Source: an uncultured Clostridia bacterium (GTDB lineage Bacteria; Bacillota; Clostridia; Lachnospirales; Lachnospiraceae). From it: 35,565 nt of DNA. Positions 15,157 to 23,251 of this stretch are shown here, in pieces. Positions within the stretch are counted from its first letter, which is position 1, and the number at the start of each line of letters is the position of its first letter. The stretch spans positions 1 through 35,565 of the forward strand of contig CALBKM010000014.1 of NCBI GenBank assembly GCA_937895705.1, given 5' to 3'. Both the position numbers and the translations under genes were made by a program. The notes beneath the pieces are model-generated. The model did not search any database. It was not told the DNA's origin and worked only from the letters and a program-made list of their open reading frames with translations.

Positions 15157-15466
15157 GCCTTCTGCTGGGCGAAGCCTTTGTTATGGCGCGTTGCGTCATG
15201 ACAAAGTAGTGACACGACAGTACTTTGAACACTTTTCTTCGTCTTGCCGACCGCCTCCATGAGGAAGGAGCGTAGCGGATTCTGAATGGCTCTCCCATCC
15301 GAGTCAAATGCAGTCTTTTATCCTCTCTGTTTTGGCTAGTGTAGTTGCCTACAACATATGCAAATGGTTCGATAGCGAGGAATATCGGTAATGTGCCTGA
15401 TGGTCCGGTCTTGCCATCCAAAATAATTTGACAAGAAAACCCACGAGCTGGCACTCGTGGGTTTTC
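15157..15466 (+). other. Gene-free stretch bounded by two terminators, possible non-coding RNA
   Basis: No ORF with a ribosome site occurs on either strand. Short hairpins are visible, for example GTAG/CTAC near 15340, CGATA/TATCG near 15373-15391 and GATGG/CCATC near 15402-15418. It ends in a strong intrinsic terminator. A small RNA or a decayed element are both possible; no known family was recognised and no strong promoter was found. Confidence 0.3.
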
Positions 15467-15470
15467 ATTT
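15437..15470. terminator. Strong intrinsic terminator
   Basis: Perfect 12-bp stem AAAACCCACGAG/CTCGTGGGTTTT with loop CTGGCA. T-rich flanks occur on the plus side (TTTTCATTTTG) and, less so, on the minus side. It does not directly follow a gene. Confidence 0.8.
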
Positions 15471-15602
15471 TGTGTCCGCATGGACTCTCATTTCTTTCGC
15501 ATATATTATACTACAAATCCCCCATTCTTACAAGTCTTGTAAATCTGCGTACATCTCCGTAAAATGAAAACAGAATCACCATTAACATGGGGAGGTGTCA
15601 GC

Positions 15603-16436
15603 TTGAATCTGCAAATAAAAGAACGCTTTCTTGAATTAAAGCTCATCGGACAACGTGCGACTGTCTTTCGGGAAGAGAAAAAGCGGAAGGATTTGGCTTT
15701 AATAGTGTATTTAAATTCCGTAATAGCAAATCGGGAAGTTACCGGCTTTGAGGATATCGGCTTTTGCTATTGGAATATTTCCGATAACTACGCACTTTTA
15801 CGGGACGGACATGCATTGCGGAAAAACCACCAAGCTTTCTATGAACACATTATGTCGAAGGACGCAGGCTATTTATACTGGCTCGTTTGTGATGCTACCC
15901 AGAGATTAACCTTGGAGAAGGACGGTTACTCCGATTGGTGGTGGTCATTGTACAGGGAAGCAGTTTCCTGCAATTCGGAGAAGACATCCCTTTTTGCGGA
16001 GTTCTGTGCTCACAGGGCTGCGCTATACAAAAATCCGATATTGATTCCGGATAAGGAACACATATCGTTTGTTACGGAAAGCTATGAAGCATTTTTAGAA
16101 AATGCAAAAGGCACATCGGAATATCCGTTTTACAGGTTGCTCTTTCTGACATCGGTATCAAACTATACCTCGGTGGATAAGAGGGAAATCGAGGTATTAA
16201 GTAAAGAACTACTTCCGAATCTGCTATATACGGACGAACCTCGTGACTTTCTTGTGGGTGAATGGAAAAACTTTACCACGCCGTTCGGAAAGCGGAAGTG
16301 TGCGGTTGTGGGAATCACCTCTGTCGTAAATGCGCTGATTGATATGGGGGAAAAAGGGGATGCCGGGGAACTGTATTATGTTGCCGGTGAGAACGGATTG
16401 CCTAAGAACGCATATATAGAGAAACGTTTGAGTTAA
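15603..16436 (+). CDS. Protein of unknown function, 277 aa, TTG start
   Basis: No domain was recognised. The product is soluble, without signal peptide or membrane segments, and rich in aromatic residues (YWNISDNYALL, DGYSDWWWSLY). The C-terminal part, with FLVGEWKNFTTPFGKRKCAVVG followed by a helical segment, hints at a helical-repeat fold, but this is a guess. An ATG at 15564 would add 13 residues and has no ribosome site; GGGGAGG at 15589-15595 stands 7-8 bases before TTG 15603, so TTG is the better start. It lies 47 bp upstream of the aminotransferase gene on the same strand without a terminator between, so the two may be co-transcribed. Confidence 0.7.
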   Translation: MNLQIKERFLELKLIGQRATVFREEKKRKDLALIVYLNSVIANREVTGFEDIGFCYWNISDNYALLRDGHALRKNHQAFYEHIMSKDAGYLYWLVCDATQRLTLEKDGYSDWWWSLYREAVSCNSEKTSLFAEFCAHRAALYKNPILIPDKEHISFVTESYEAFLENAKGTSEYPFYRLLFLTSVSNYTSVDKREIEVLSKELLPNLLYTDEPRDFLVGEWKNFTTPFGKRKCAVVGITSVVNALIDMGEKGDAGELYYVAGENGLPKNAYIEKRLS

Positions 16437-16483
16437 AACGAAATACAGAATAAAAGATTCAATTACCAAGGAGGTTTCGTGAC

Positions 16484-17704
16484 ATGAAATATGATTTCGA
16501 ATCAATCATAGAGAGGAGCGGAAAGGATGCCCTGGCGGTAGACATGCCTGCCGCAGAAAGAGAATCCGGAGAAGGATATTTTTCTGTTCCGATAAAAAAA
16601 GGCTTTGATGCTATCCCGATGTGGGTGGCGGATATGAATTTTGCTACGGTCCCGACGATCCCGGATGAGATTAAAGAGCGCCTTTCTCATCCGGTGTACG
16701 GGTATTTTTCTCCGCGGCAGGAGTATTTTGACGCAATTATCAAATGGCAATCCGAGCGAAATCAGGCAGAGGGCTTGACAGCAGAATGTATCGGTTATGA
16801 AAACGGCGTGTTGGGTGGCGTGGTCAGTGCGGCTGGGATTTTGTGCTCCCGTGGAGATAAGATACTGGTCCATGCACCGACCTATGTGGGCTTTACCGGT
16901 GCTCTCGGAAATGCGGGCTACGAGTTGGTACACAGCCATTTGGTGCTAGATGAAAATAATGTGTGGCGAATGGATTTTTTCGATATGGAGCGGAAGATAA
17001 AAGAGCAGCACATTCATGCGGCGATTTTCTGCAGCCCGCACAACCCGACGGGACGTGCCTGGGAACGTTGGGAAATCGAGAAAGCCATGGAATTGTTTAA
17101 GAAATATGATGTATATGTTATCTCCGATGAAATCTGGTCGGATTTGTATCTGGCAGACTATCGGCACATTCCTACTCAGTTGGTGTCCGAGGATGCAAAG
17201 CAGCGAACAATTGCCTTTTATGCACCATCCAAGACCTTTAATTTGGCGGGGTTAATCGGAAGCTACCATATCGTGTACAACCCGAGGTTACGGGACAGAT
17301 TGCGGAAAGAATCCTCCTTAAGCCACTATAACAATATGAATTTGCTTTCGATGTATGCGTTAATCGGAGCCTATGAACCGGAAGGAAGTGCATGGCTTGA
17401 GGAATTGAAAGAAGTTTTGACAAAGAATATAGACTATGCCTGCGATTTCATTGCGGGCCGTTTTAAAGGTGTAAAGGTGTCGAAACCGCAGGCGACGTAT
17501 ATGTTGTTCCTGGACTGTGAAGAGTGGTGTAAGGCCCATGGAAAGACCATGGACGAGCTGCAACGGGCAGGTCTCTCTGTGGGCGTGCTCTGGCAGGATG
17601 GCAGAGCCTTTCACGGAAAGTTTGCCATCCGCATGAATCTGGCATTGCCGTTCACAAGAGTAGAGGAAGCCTTTGCGCGACTGGAACGCTATGTGTTCAT
17701 TTAG
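16484..17704 (+). CDS. MalY/PatB-family PLP-dependent aminotransferase / C-S lyase
   Basis: This is a fold-type I PLP enzyme of class I/II aminotransferases. Its N-terminal IPMWVADMNFATVP and SHPVYGYFSP are typical of the MalY/PatB subgroup, which cleaves cystathionine or cysteine (beta C-S lyase). SPHNPTGRAW, SDEIWSDL and APSKTFNLAG are present; K250 is the Schiff-base lysine. In this family the lyase gives homocysteine, pyruvate and ammonia from cystathionine, or sulfide from cysteine. Length 406 is normal. AAGGAGG precedes the start. Exact substrate preference cannot be read from sequence. Confidence 0.92.
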   Translation: MKYDFESIIERSGKDALAVDMPAAERESGEGYFSVPIKKGFDAIPMWVADMNFATVPTIPDEIKERLSHPVYGYFSPRQEYFDAIIKWQSERNQAEGLTAECIGYENGVLGGVVSAAGILCSRGDKILVHAPTYVGFTGALGNAGYELVHSHLVLDENNVWRMDFFDMERKIKEQHIHAAIFCSPHNPTGRAWERWEIEKAMELFKKYDVYVISDEIWSDLYLADYRHIPTQLVSEDAKQRTIAFYAPSKTFNLAGLIGSYHIVYNPRLRDRLRKESSLSHYNNMNLLSMYALIGAYEPEGSAWLEELKEVLTKNIDYACDFIAGRFKGVKVSKPQATYMLFLDCEEWCKAHGKTMDELQRAGLSVGVLWQDGRAFHGKFAIRMNLALPFTRVEEAFARLERYVFI

Positions 17705-17733
17705 AAAATTAAATAATCATTGAGTATACGACA

Positions 17734-17786
17734 AAAGAAACCGTCGTATTTGCAGGTATATGTCTGCATTGTACGACGGTTTCTTT
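17734..17786. terminator. Bidirectional terminator
   Basis: Perfect 15-bp stem AAAGAAACCGTCGTA (17734-17748) / TACGACGGTTTCTTT (17772-17786). It lies between the convergent aminotransferase and esterase genes and has pyrimidine-rich tails on both sides. Confidence 0.85.
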
Positions 17787-17832
17787 CTAGAAAAACAAGG
17801 AAATTTGATAGATTGCTCAGTAAAAATGATAA

Positions 17833-18651
17833 TTATTTGAAAATACGTTTTGCATACTGATACAAGCCGTTTTTCCAGACACCGAAATCATGTCCGCCCG
17901 GCATGGTGTAATACAGATGCTCCACACCGTTTTTGTTTAATGCGGCTTCGTATGCGGCGGTACAGAACTTTACGATTTCGTCCTGCTCGCCGTTGCACAT
18001 CAGGAGGAAAAGCGGAGCCGGTGCTCCTTCTTTGACAGCAAGGTCGTCTTCCGTAAACTGACCCGGGAACGGCGGTCTGTCACCCATGCCCGGAAAGGAC
18101 AACGGTAAAAGACCCGGAGCCGGACTGAAGGCACCGATGTAACCGAAGGTCTCCGGCATGGAGAAACCGATGAACAGGGATTCTCTTCCGCCCATGGAAA
18201 GACCGGCAATGGCGGTATGTTCGCGGTCTGTTTTGACGCTGTAGTTTGCGTTGATAAACGGCATCAAATCATCTCTTAAATCGTTAATAAAGTTATCGAA
18301 AGCAGCAATGTTTACCGGACCGTATACTTCCTGCGGAACGGCATCTTCTTTCATTGCGCGGACATTCGGGATAACAACAATCATTTCTTTTGCTTCTCCG
18401 GAAGCAACCAGGTTGCTGACAACTTCCAACGGATTGCCGCCGAGCCATTCGTTATGGTCGCCGCCGATGCCGTGCAAAAGATAGAGAACCGGATAAGACT
18501 TGTCTTTGGAATATCCGGCCGGAAGGATCACATGGCAGAGACGGTCTGCACCGGTGGTCTCGGACGAATATGTGACGGTTTCGCGAATCCAGCCTTCGGA
18601 CGCAACAGATGCTTCATCAAACCCTGTAGGGGTGGTATAATCAAATTTCAT
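17833..18651 (-). CDS. Cytoplasmic CE1/esterase D-type esterase (probable feruloyl esterase)
   Basis: This alpha/beta hydrolase of 272 residues has no signal peptide. The oxyanion region is YLLHGIGGDHNEW (near 58-69), the nucleophile is S152 in GLSMGG, the likely acid is D224 in NGEQDE, and the base is H254 in GGHDFGVW. These are shared with CE1 feruloyl and acetyl-xylan esterases and with the lipoprotein esterases encoded nearby. Acting inside the cell, it probably removes feruloyl or acetyl groups from imported xylo-oligosaccharides. The start at 18651 follows AGGAGGC; an upstream in-frame ATG at 18684 lacks a ribosome site. Its promoter carries a GTTAGAATTCTAAC palindrome. Confidence 0.88.
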   Translation of the reverse strand: MKFDYTTPTGFDEASVASEGWIRETVTYSSETTGADRLCHVILPAGYSKDKSYPVLYLLHGIGGDHNEWLGGNPLEVVSNLVASGEAKEMIVVIPNVRAMKEDAVPQEVYGPVNIAAFDNFINDLRDDLMPFINANYSVKTDREHTAIAGLSMGGRESLFIGFSMPETFGYIGAFSPAPGLLPLSFPGMGDRPPFPGQFTEDDLAVKEGAPAPLFLLMCNGEQDEIVKFCTAAYEAALNKNGVEHLYYTMPGGHDFGVWKNGLYQYAKRIFK

Positions 18652-18686
18652 AAATGCCTCCTGAAAAGAACCGTAGCGGTTCATAA

Positions 18687-18735
18687 GTTAGAATTCTAAC
18701 AAATAAAGGATACCACATATGAAGCAGGATGTCAA
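18687..18735 (-). promoter_or_regulatory. Promoter and palindromic operator of the cytoplasmic esterase gene
   Basis: Minus strand: TTGACA (18735-18730), 17-base spacer, TATCCT (18712-18707). The perfect 14-bp palindrome GTTAGAATTCTAAC (18687-18700) covers the transcription start, a repressor position. A hairpin GAACCG/CGGTTC (18668-18682) follows in the leader. The palindrome resembles ATTAGGTTTCTAAT at the marR promoter. Confidence 0.78.
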
Positions 18736-18787
18736 ATAAAAGATTGAAAAGATTTACAGAAAATTTTTACGTTCACAGAATGTTAAT

Positions 18788-18815
18788 TTGACTTTCGCTA
18801 AAAACAAGATAAAAT
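18788..18815 (+). promoter_or_regulatory. Candidate promoter of the GH10 lipoprotein gene
   Basis: TTGACT, 16-base spacer, TAAAAT. No TTAG-N4-CTAA box was seen here. Confidence 0.55.
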
Positions 18816-18900
18816 AGTATTCGGAAGGTTTTTTGGGACATTCTGTCCGCAGAAGAAAATCGGGTGCGGAAAGTTTTTTGCAGAAGGAAGGACGACGAAA

Positions 18901-20325
18901 ATGTATAAGTTGTTGAAAAAGATGACGGCGGGGGTATGCTGTCTGACTTTGTTATTGGGTTTGGCAGCATGCGGAAATGACAATGTGAAGACCGGTGCGG
19001 ATGCAACGCCGGAGGTGACGGCTGCTCCGACGAAGGAACCGGAAGCGACAAATACGCCGGTGCCGACAAAGACACCGAAGCCGACCGAAGCGCCGGAGAC
19101 GACAGAGATTCCGGAAGTGACGCAGGCACCGGAGGATACGACGGAACCGAAACCGACATTAGAACCGGTTGTGAAGTTGGAGGGTACGTTAAAGGATGCT
19201 GCCGCAGATTGCGGTTTCAGCTTCGGAACGGTAGTAAGTGCCTATTCCGACAGAGATTTAAATTATACGATGATGGTGATGGATGAATTTAACAGTGTGA
19301 CTGCGGCCAATGAGATGAAGGCCTATTCCATGTTAAATCAAAGTGTATCCCAGGCAAATCCGGACGGTATGCCGGCAATCGATTTTTCCCAGGCGGATGC
19401 GATTGTATCCAAAGCGGAACTTTTGGGTATCGGCGTCAGAGGGCATGTACTGGTGTGGGATGCGTATATGTGTGACTGGTTTTTCAGAGAAGGTTACACT
19501 AATAACGGCCCGTATGTAGATCAGGCAACCATGAAGAAGCGCCTGCAGTTTTACATAGAGAAAGTAATTACCCATTTCGAGACGGAGTTCCCGGGCGTTG
19601 TATATTGCTGGGACGTAGTAAACGAGGCGGTCGGTGACAGTGAAAAGGATTACGATGCATCCGATGCACGTCACATCCGTACCTTACGCGGAACGACAGA
19701 GAATCAATTCTATAACATTATCGGTGACGATTATGTGGAGTTTTCCTTCCTTTGTGCCAAGGATGTAGTGGAGAAGCTTCAGAGAGAGAATCCGAAGGTA
19801 AGTATTACCTTGTTCTATAACGATTACAATGCGTATTTTCCGGAGAAAAGAGATGCGATTTGCGAAGTGGTAAAGAGCATCAACTCTTATGCAAAGGATG
19901 CGAACGGAAAGTATCGTAAGCTTTGTGAAGGCGTAGGGCTACAGAGTTACATCGGTGGTTATGTAGAGCAGGAAGGCTGTCTTGAGGAGTCTCATATCCA
20001 GATGATCAAAGAGGCAATCGAGAAGTATCATAAGCTGGGTGTGGAAGTGCATGTGACGGAGATGGCGGTTCGAAATTACGACGAGAAGCTGATGGCGGAG
20101 CATGCGGAGTTCTGCGGCAAGTTGTTTGATATGTATGTGGCTCTGAATGAGAAGGAGAGGATGCTGACCAATGTCTCCATTTGGGGTATTACCGATGATC
20201 CGAATCTCGGCGAGTGGAACGATAATTATCGTCAAAATTCCCCGTATTGCGGTTTGTTCGACAAGGACTGCAAGAAGAAGGATGCCTACTATAAGGTATT
20301 GGAAGCAATGAAAAAATCCGAATAA
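18901..20325 (+). CDS. Lipoprotein endo-1,4-beta-xylanase, GH10 (divergent active site)
   Basis: A signal peptide with lipobox GLAA-C is followed by a Thr/Pro/Glu-rich stalk (about 35-88) and a GH10 domain (about 95-474). It would cut xylan at the cell surface. The acid/base E242 sits in WDVVNEA and the nucleophile E387 in HVTEMAV, and the subsite residues NEMK are present. Three usually conserved positions differ: LVWH is LVWD (D187), the Q-x-H motif is QSY, and TELD is TEMA. The same changes occur in the other GH10 domain of this locus. It is transcribed away from the cytoplasmic esterase and ends in its own terminator. Activity is probable; fine specificity may differ from standard GH10. 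Confidence 0.93.
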   Translation: MYKLLKKMTAGVCCLTLLLGLAACGNDNVKTGADATPEVTAAPTKEPEATNTPVPTKTPKPTEAPETTEIPEVTQAPEDTTEPKPTLEPVVKLEGTLKDAAADCGFSFGTVVSAYSDRDLNYTMMVMDEFNSVTAANEMKAYSMLNQSVSQANPDGMPAIDFSQADAIVSKAELLGIGVRGHVLVWDAYMCDWFFREGYTNNGPYVDQATMKKRLQFYIEKVITHFETEFPGVVYCWDVVNEAVGDSEKDYDASDARHIRTLRGTTENQFYNIIGDDYVEFSFLCAKDVVEKLQRENPKVSITLFYNDYNAYFPEKRDAICEVVKSINSYAKDANGKYRKLCEGVGLQSYIGGYVEQEGCLEESHIQMIKEAIEKYHKLGVEVHVTEMAVRNYDEKLMAEHAEFCGKLFDMYVALNEKERMLTNVSIWGITDDPNLGEWNDNYRQNSPYCGLFDKDCKKKDAYYKVLEAMKKSE

Positions 20326-20329
20326 GAAA

Positions 20330-20362
20330 CAAAAGAGACTGCAGGCAATGCGGTCTCTTTTG
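20330..20362 (+). terminator. Terminator of the GH10 lipoprotein gene
   Basis: 13-bp stem CAAAAGAGACTGC/GCGGTCTCTTTTG (one G-U), loop AGGCAAT. The T-run is inside the stem's 3' arm. Confidence 0.85.
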
Positions 20363-20375
20363 GCCTGCACGCAAA

Positions 20376-20419
20376 GTCAAGTAGCACAGCCATGCGAACG
20401 AGCGGCTATGTTACTTGAC
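20376..20419. repeat. Inverted repeat overlapping the marR -35 element
   Basis: GTCAAGTAGCACAGCC (20376-20391) pairs with GGCTATGTTACTTGAC (20404-20419): 14 Watson-Crick and 2 G-U pairs, 12-base loop. The right arm contains TTGAC of the next promoter. Confidence 0.75.
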
Positions 20420-20471
20420 ATTTTAGGAAAACCAAGTATAATTAAAAGTACATATAAATTAGGTTTCTAAT
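20415..20471 (+). promoter_or_regulatory. marR operon promoter with candidate MarR operator
   Basis: TTGACA (20415-20420), 16-base spacer, TATAAT (20437-20442). ATTAG-GTTT-CTAAT (20458-20471) lies in the early transcribed region and shares TTAG-N4-CTAA with the cytoplasmic esterase promoter. The leader to the start at 20547 is about 95 bases. Confidence 0.75.
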
Positions 20472-20546
20472 CAGTTTTTTGTCACTTTTCCGGTTCTTTT
20501 TCGGAGGAATCGGACGGAAACAGGAAGGTGTATTTGGAGGAAGAGA

Positions 20547-20966
20547 ATGAGAGAACAGTTGATTGTTTCTTTGCTTAGTGCTTCGGCAGCTCATCAGAAG
20601 AGTTGTTGGGCCGGGTTCCGAGACCTTGATTTGTCTCCGGGACAGCCGAAGGTATTGTCTCGTCTTCGGTATCAGGAAGGATATTTGCAAAAAGAGTTGG
20701 CAGCGCTTTGTTATGTAGAGCCGGCAACGATGGTAGTGTTGCTGTCTAATATGGAAAAGCGCGGAATGATTCGTAAGGAAGTGGACCATGTATCCGGAGG
20801 AAAACGTGCCTTTCGTATTTATCTGACGGAAGAAGGACGACGTCTTGCGGATGAGGTGGACCGTGTGGTAGATGAAATCGAAGAGAAGGGGTTTGCGGGT
20901 TTTTCGGAGGAAGAGAAGGACCTGCTGATTTGTCTGCTGGGGCGTCTGGCGGAGAATTTGGCATAA
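20547..20966 (+). CDS. MarR-family transcriptional regulator
   Basis: This 139-residue winged-helix protein has the MarR layout: helices 1-2, an HTH at about 45-75 (QKELAALCYVEPATMVVLLSNMEKRGMI), the wing DHVSGGKRAFRIYLTEEG, and a C-terminal dimerisation helix. It leads an operon with the CE1-GH10 and CE1 lipoproteins (gaps of 45 and 50 bp). MarR proteins of the CouR/HcaR/FerC type respond to hydroxycinnamates or their CoA esters, which would fit a feruloyl-esterase operon; this ligand is inferred from context only. It probably represses its own promoter and that of the cytoplasmic esterase through TTAG-N4-CTAA. GGAGG precedes the start. Confidence 0.9.
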   Translation: MREQLIVSLLSASAAHQKSCWAGFRDLDLSPGQPKVLSRLRYQEGYLQKELAALCYVEPATMVVLLSNMEKRGMIRKEVDHVSGGKRAFRIYLTEEGRRLADEVDRVVDEIEEKGFAGFSEEEKDLLICLLGRLAENLA

Positions 20967-21011
20967 ACGGGCAGGGCTTGTGAAAAGAATGAGAAGGAAA
21001 GGTGTAGTGCA

Positions 21012-23201
21012 ATGAGAAAAGTAAAAAAATTATTTGGAATCGGATTATGTTGTGCATTGCTTTTTGGCAGTGTGGCAGCATGCGGAGAAAAGGAAGAAGG
21101 ACCTACCGAAACTCCGGCAGTGACGGGAGAAGCGACTCCGGAACCGACGGCGACTCCGGAACCGACCGTGGCGCCGACGGCTACTCCGACACCGAAGCCG
21201 GAACCGACCAGAAAGCCGATTCAAGTAGAGGACGGTGCAATCCCGAATGTGTACTTGGAAAAGCATGAAGGTTTTGAAGGAACGGTAGAGCATATCGAGT
21301 ATCAGTCCAAGAAGTATCACTTGGGAGGAGAAGAGGATAATACAAAGTACGCCTATGTATATCTCCCTCCGAATTATGATACGAGCAAGCAGTATAATGT
21401 ACTGTATCTGATGCACGGTATCGGCGGAAGCGAAGCGGAGTGGAAGCTGGACAAAGCTTCCTGTAAGATAAAGAAGATTATGGACAACCTGATATATTAC
21501 GGAGCGATTGAACCGTTTATCGTAGTAACGCCGAACGGAAGAACCGGCGGCGGGCAGGAGGCGTTCTATTCCTTCGGCCAAGAACTCAGAAATGACCTGA
21601 TTCCGTACATAGACAGCCATTATGCGACTTATGCGGAATATGATGAGAACGGCTATGATCTGACTGCGGCAAGAGAGCATCGCGCTATGGCAGGCTTTTC
21701 CATGGGCGGTATGCAGACCATTAATATCGGTATGTGTGAGTGCCTGGATATTATGAGTTATTTCGGCGCTTTTGCAGCGGCACCGACCTCCAACGATGCC
21801 GGTAAGATTGCACAGATTTTAGAAAATGATTTCCCGGAATATGAAGTGGGATATTTTTACAGCATTTGCGGAACCGATGATACAACCGCATTTTGGAGTG
21901 CCAGTGCGGCATCGGCGACTCTGGACGGTTTGACGGATCGTATTACGGAGGGCAAGAATTTTAAGTGGCATCCGGTAGCGGGTACCCATTCCGAGTATGT
22001 CAGCCACTTAGGATTTTACAATTTTGTGCAATTAGCATTTAAGGAGCCGCCGTTGGAGAGTCAATATCTTAAGGATGCCGCTGCGGAGAACGGATTTACC
22101 TTCGGTACGGTAATCAACTATGACCAATTAAGCAATAAGTATTATATTCCGATGGTACAAGAGGAGTTTGATGTGCTGACCACCGGTAACGAAATGAAGG
22201 CATATTCCCTGTTAAAGCAGGGCGCGTCCCAGCAGAATCCGGACGGCATGCCGGTGATGGACTATACTCAGGCGGATGAACTGGTGGGCTTTGCACAGGA
22301 GAACGGCCTTAAGATGCGCGGACATGTGCTGGTTTGGGATGCATATATGAGCGACTGGTTTTACCGTGAAGGGTATAAGAGTGACGGTGCCTATGTAGAC
22401 GAAGCAACCTTAAAGGCTCGTGTGAAGTATTATATTGACGAGGTAGTGACTCACTTTGAGGAAAAGTTCCCGGGCGTGGTTTATTGCTGGGATGTGGTAA
22501 ACGAAGCGGTAGGTGACGGAGGAGATTACCGTGGGGATGACCCACGTCATGTGAGAACCCATCGTAACGGTGACGAGAATATGTTTAACACCATTATCGG
22601 TGAGGATTATGTAGAGTTTGCCTTTGCCTGCGCAAGGGAAACGGTGGAGAAGCTTCAGAAGAAGAATCCGGAGGTGTCCATCGAGCTGTATTACAATGAC
22701 TACAATACTTTCTATGATGCGAAGAGAGATGCGATTATCGAGCTTGTAAAGAGTATTAACAGCTACGAAAAGAATGCGGATGGGTCCTATAAGAAGCTTT
22801 GTGACGGTGTCGGCATGCAAAGCTACATCGGCGGTTACGGACAGCAGTCCGGTTGCATGAACAATCAGGATATCGTCCGGGTGGAAAAAGCCATCCGTAT
22901 GTTCCGCGAGCTGGGGGTAAAGGTTCATGTTACCGAGATGTCGGTTCGCAATTTCCAGCAAAGCGAGATGGAGAAGCATGCAAAGTTTTACGGCAAGCTG
23001 TTTGCTATGTATAAACGTATGAACGAGGAAGGGGATTTTCTTGAGAACGTGTCTATCTGGGGAATCTGCGATGATCCGATGATGAGCAAAAATGATTACA
23101 GTTATTCCATGAACGGTCCGTATTGTGGTCTGTTCAACCGCGCTTGTGTTCGCAAGGATGCTTATTATGAGGCGCTGAAAGCGTTGAAGGGAATGGAATA
23201 A
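21012..23201 (+). CDS. Bifunctional lipoprotein: CE1 feruloyl esterase plus GH10 xylanase
   Basis: A lipoprotein signal (lipobox SVAA-C) and a Thr/Pro stalk (about 30-75) are followed by a CE1 esterase domain (about 80-345) and a GH10 xylanase domain (about 350-729). The esterase has LMHGIGG, nucleophile S230 in GFSMGG and a histidine in GTHSEYVSH. The xylanase has acid/base E498 in WDVVNEA and nucleophile E642 in HVTEMSV, with the same changes as the neighbouring GH10: LVWD (D443), QSY and TEMS. It would debranch and cut feruloylated arabinoxylan at the same spot. No carbohydrate-binding module is visible. It is the second gene of the marR operon. Confidence 0.93.
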   Translation: MRKVKKLFGIGLCCALLFGSVAACGEKEEGPTETPAVTGEATPEPTATPEPTVAPTATPTPKPEPTRKPIQVEDGAIPNVYLEKHEGFEGTVEHIEYQSKKYHLGGEEDNTKYAYVYLPPNYDTSKQYNVLYLMHGIGGSEAEWKLDKASCKIKKIMDNLIYYGAIEPFIVVTPNGRTGGGQEAFYSFGQELRNDLIPYIDSHYATYAEYDENGYDLTAAREHRAMAGFSMGGMQTINIGMCECLDIMSYFGAFAAAPTSNDAGKIAQILENDFPEYEVGYFYSICGTDDTTAFWSASAASATLDGLTDRITEGKNFKWHPVAGTHSEYVSHLGFYNFVQLAFKEPPLESQYLKDAAAENGFTFGTVINYDQLSNKYYIPMVQEEFDVLTTGNEMKAYSLLKQGASQQNPDGMPVMDYTQADELVGFAQENGLKMRGHVLVWDAYMSDWFYREGYKSDGAYVDEATLKARVKYYIDEVVTHFEEKFPGVVYCWDVVNEAVGDGGDYRGDDPRHVRTHRNGDENMFNTIIGEDYVEFAFACARETVEKLQKKNPEVSIELYYNDYNTFYDAKRDAIIELVKSINSYEKNADGSYKKLCDGVGMQSYIGGYGQQSGCMNNQDIVRVEKAIRMFRELGVKVHVTEMSVRNFQQSEMEKHAKFYGKLFAMYKRMNEEGDFLENVSIWGICDDPMMSKNDYSYSMNGPYCGLFNRACVRKDAYYEALKALKGME

Positions 23202-23251
23202 TAGCCGGAAACGGTTGTTATAGAGAAAACGAGTGGAAAAGGAGAAAGAAA

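Noticed and set aside
14675..15481. Minus-strand open frame of 268 codons across rubrerythrin and the following spacer
   Set aside because: It runs antisense through a well-supported gene and two terminators, has no ribosome site, and its composition (Arg/Ser/Pro-rich) is that of a shadow frame.
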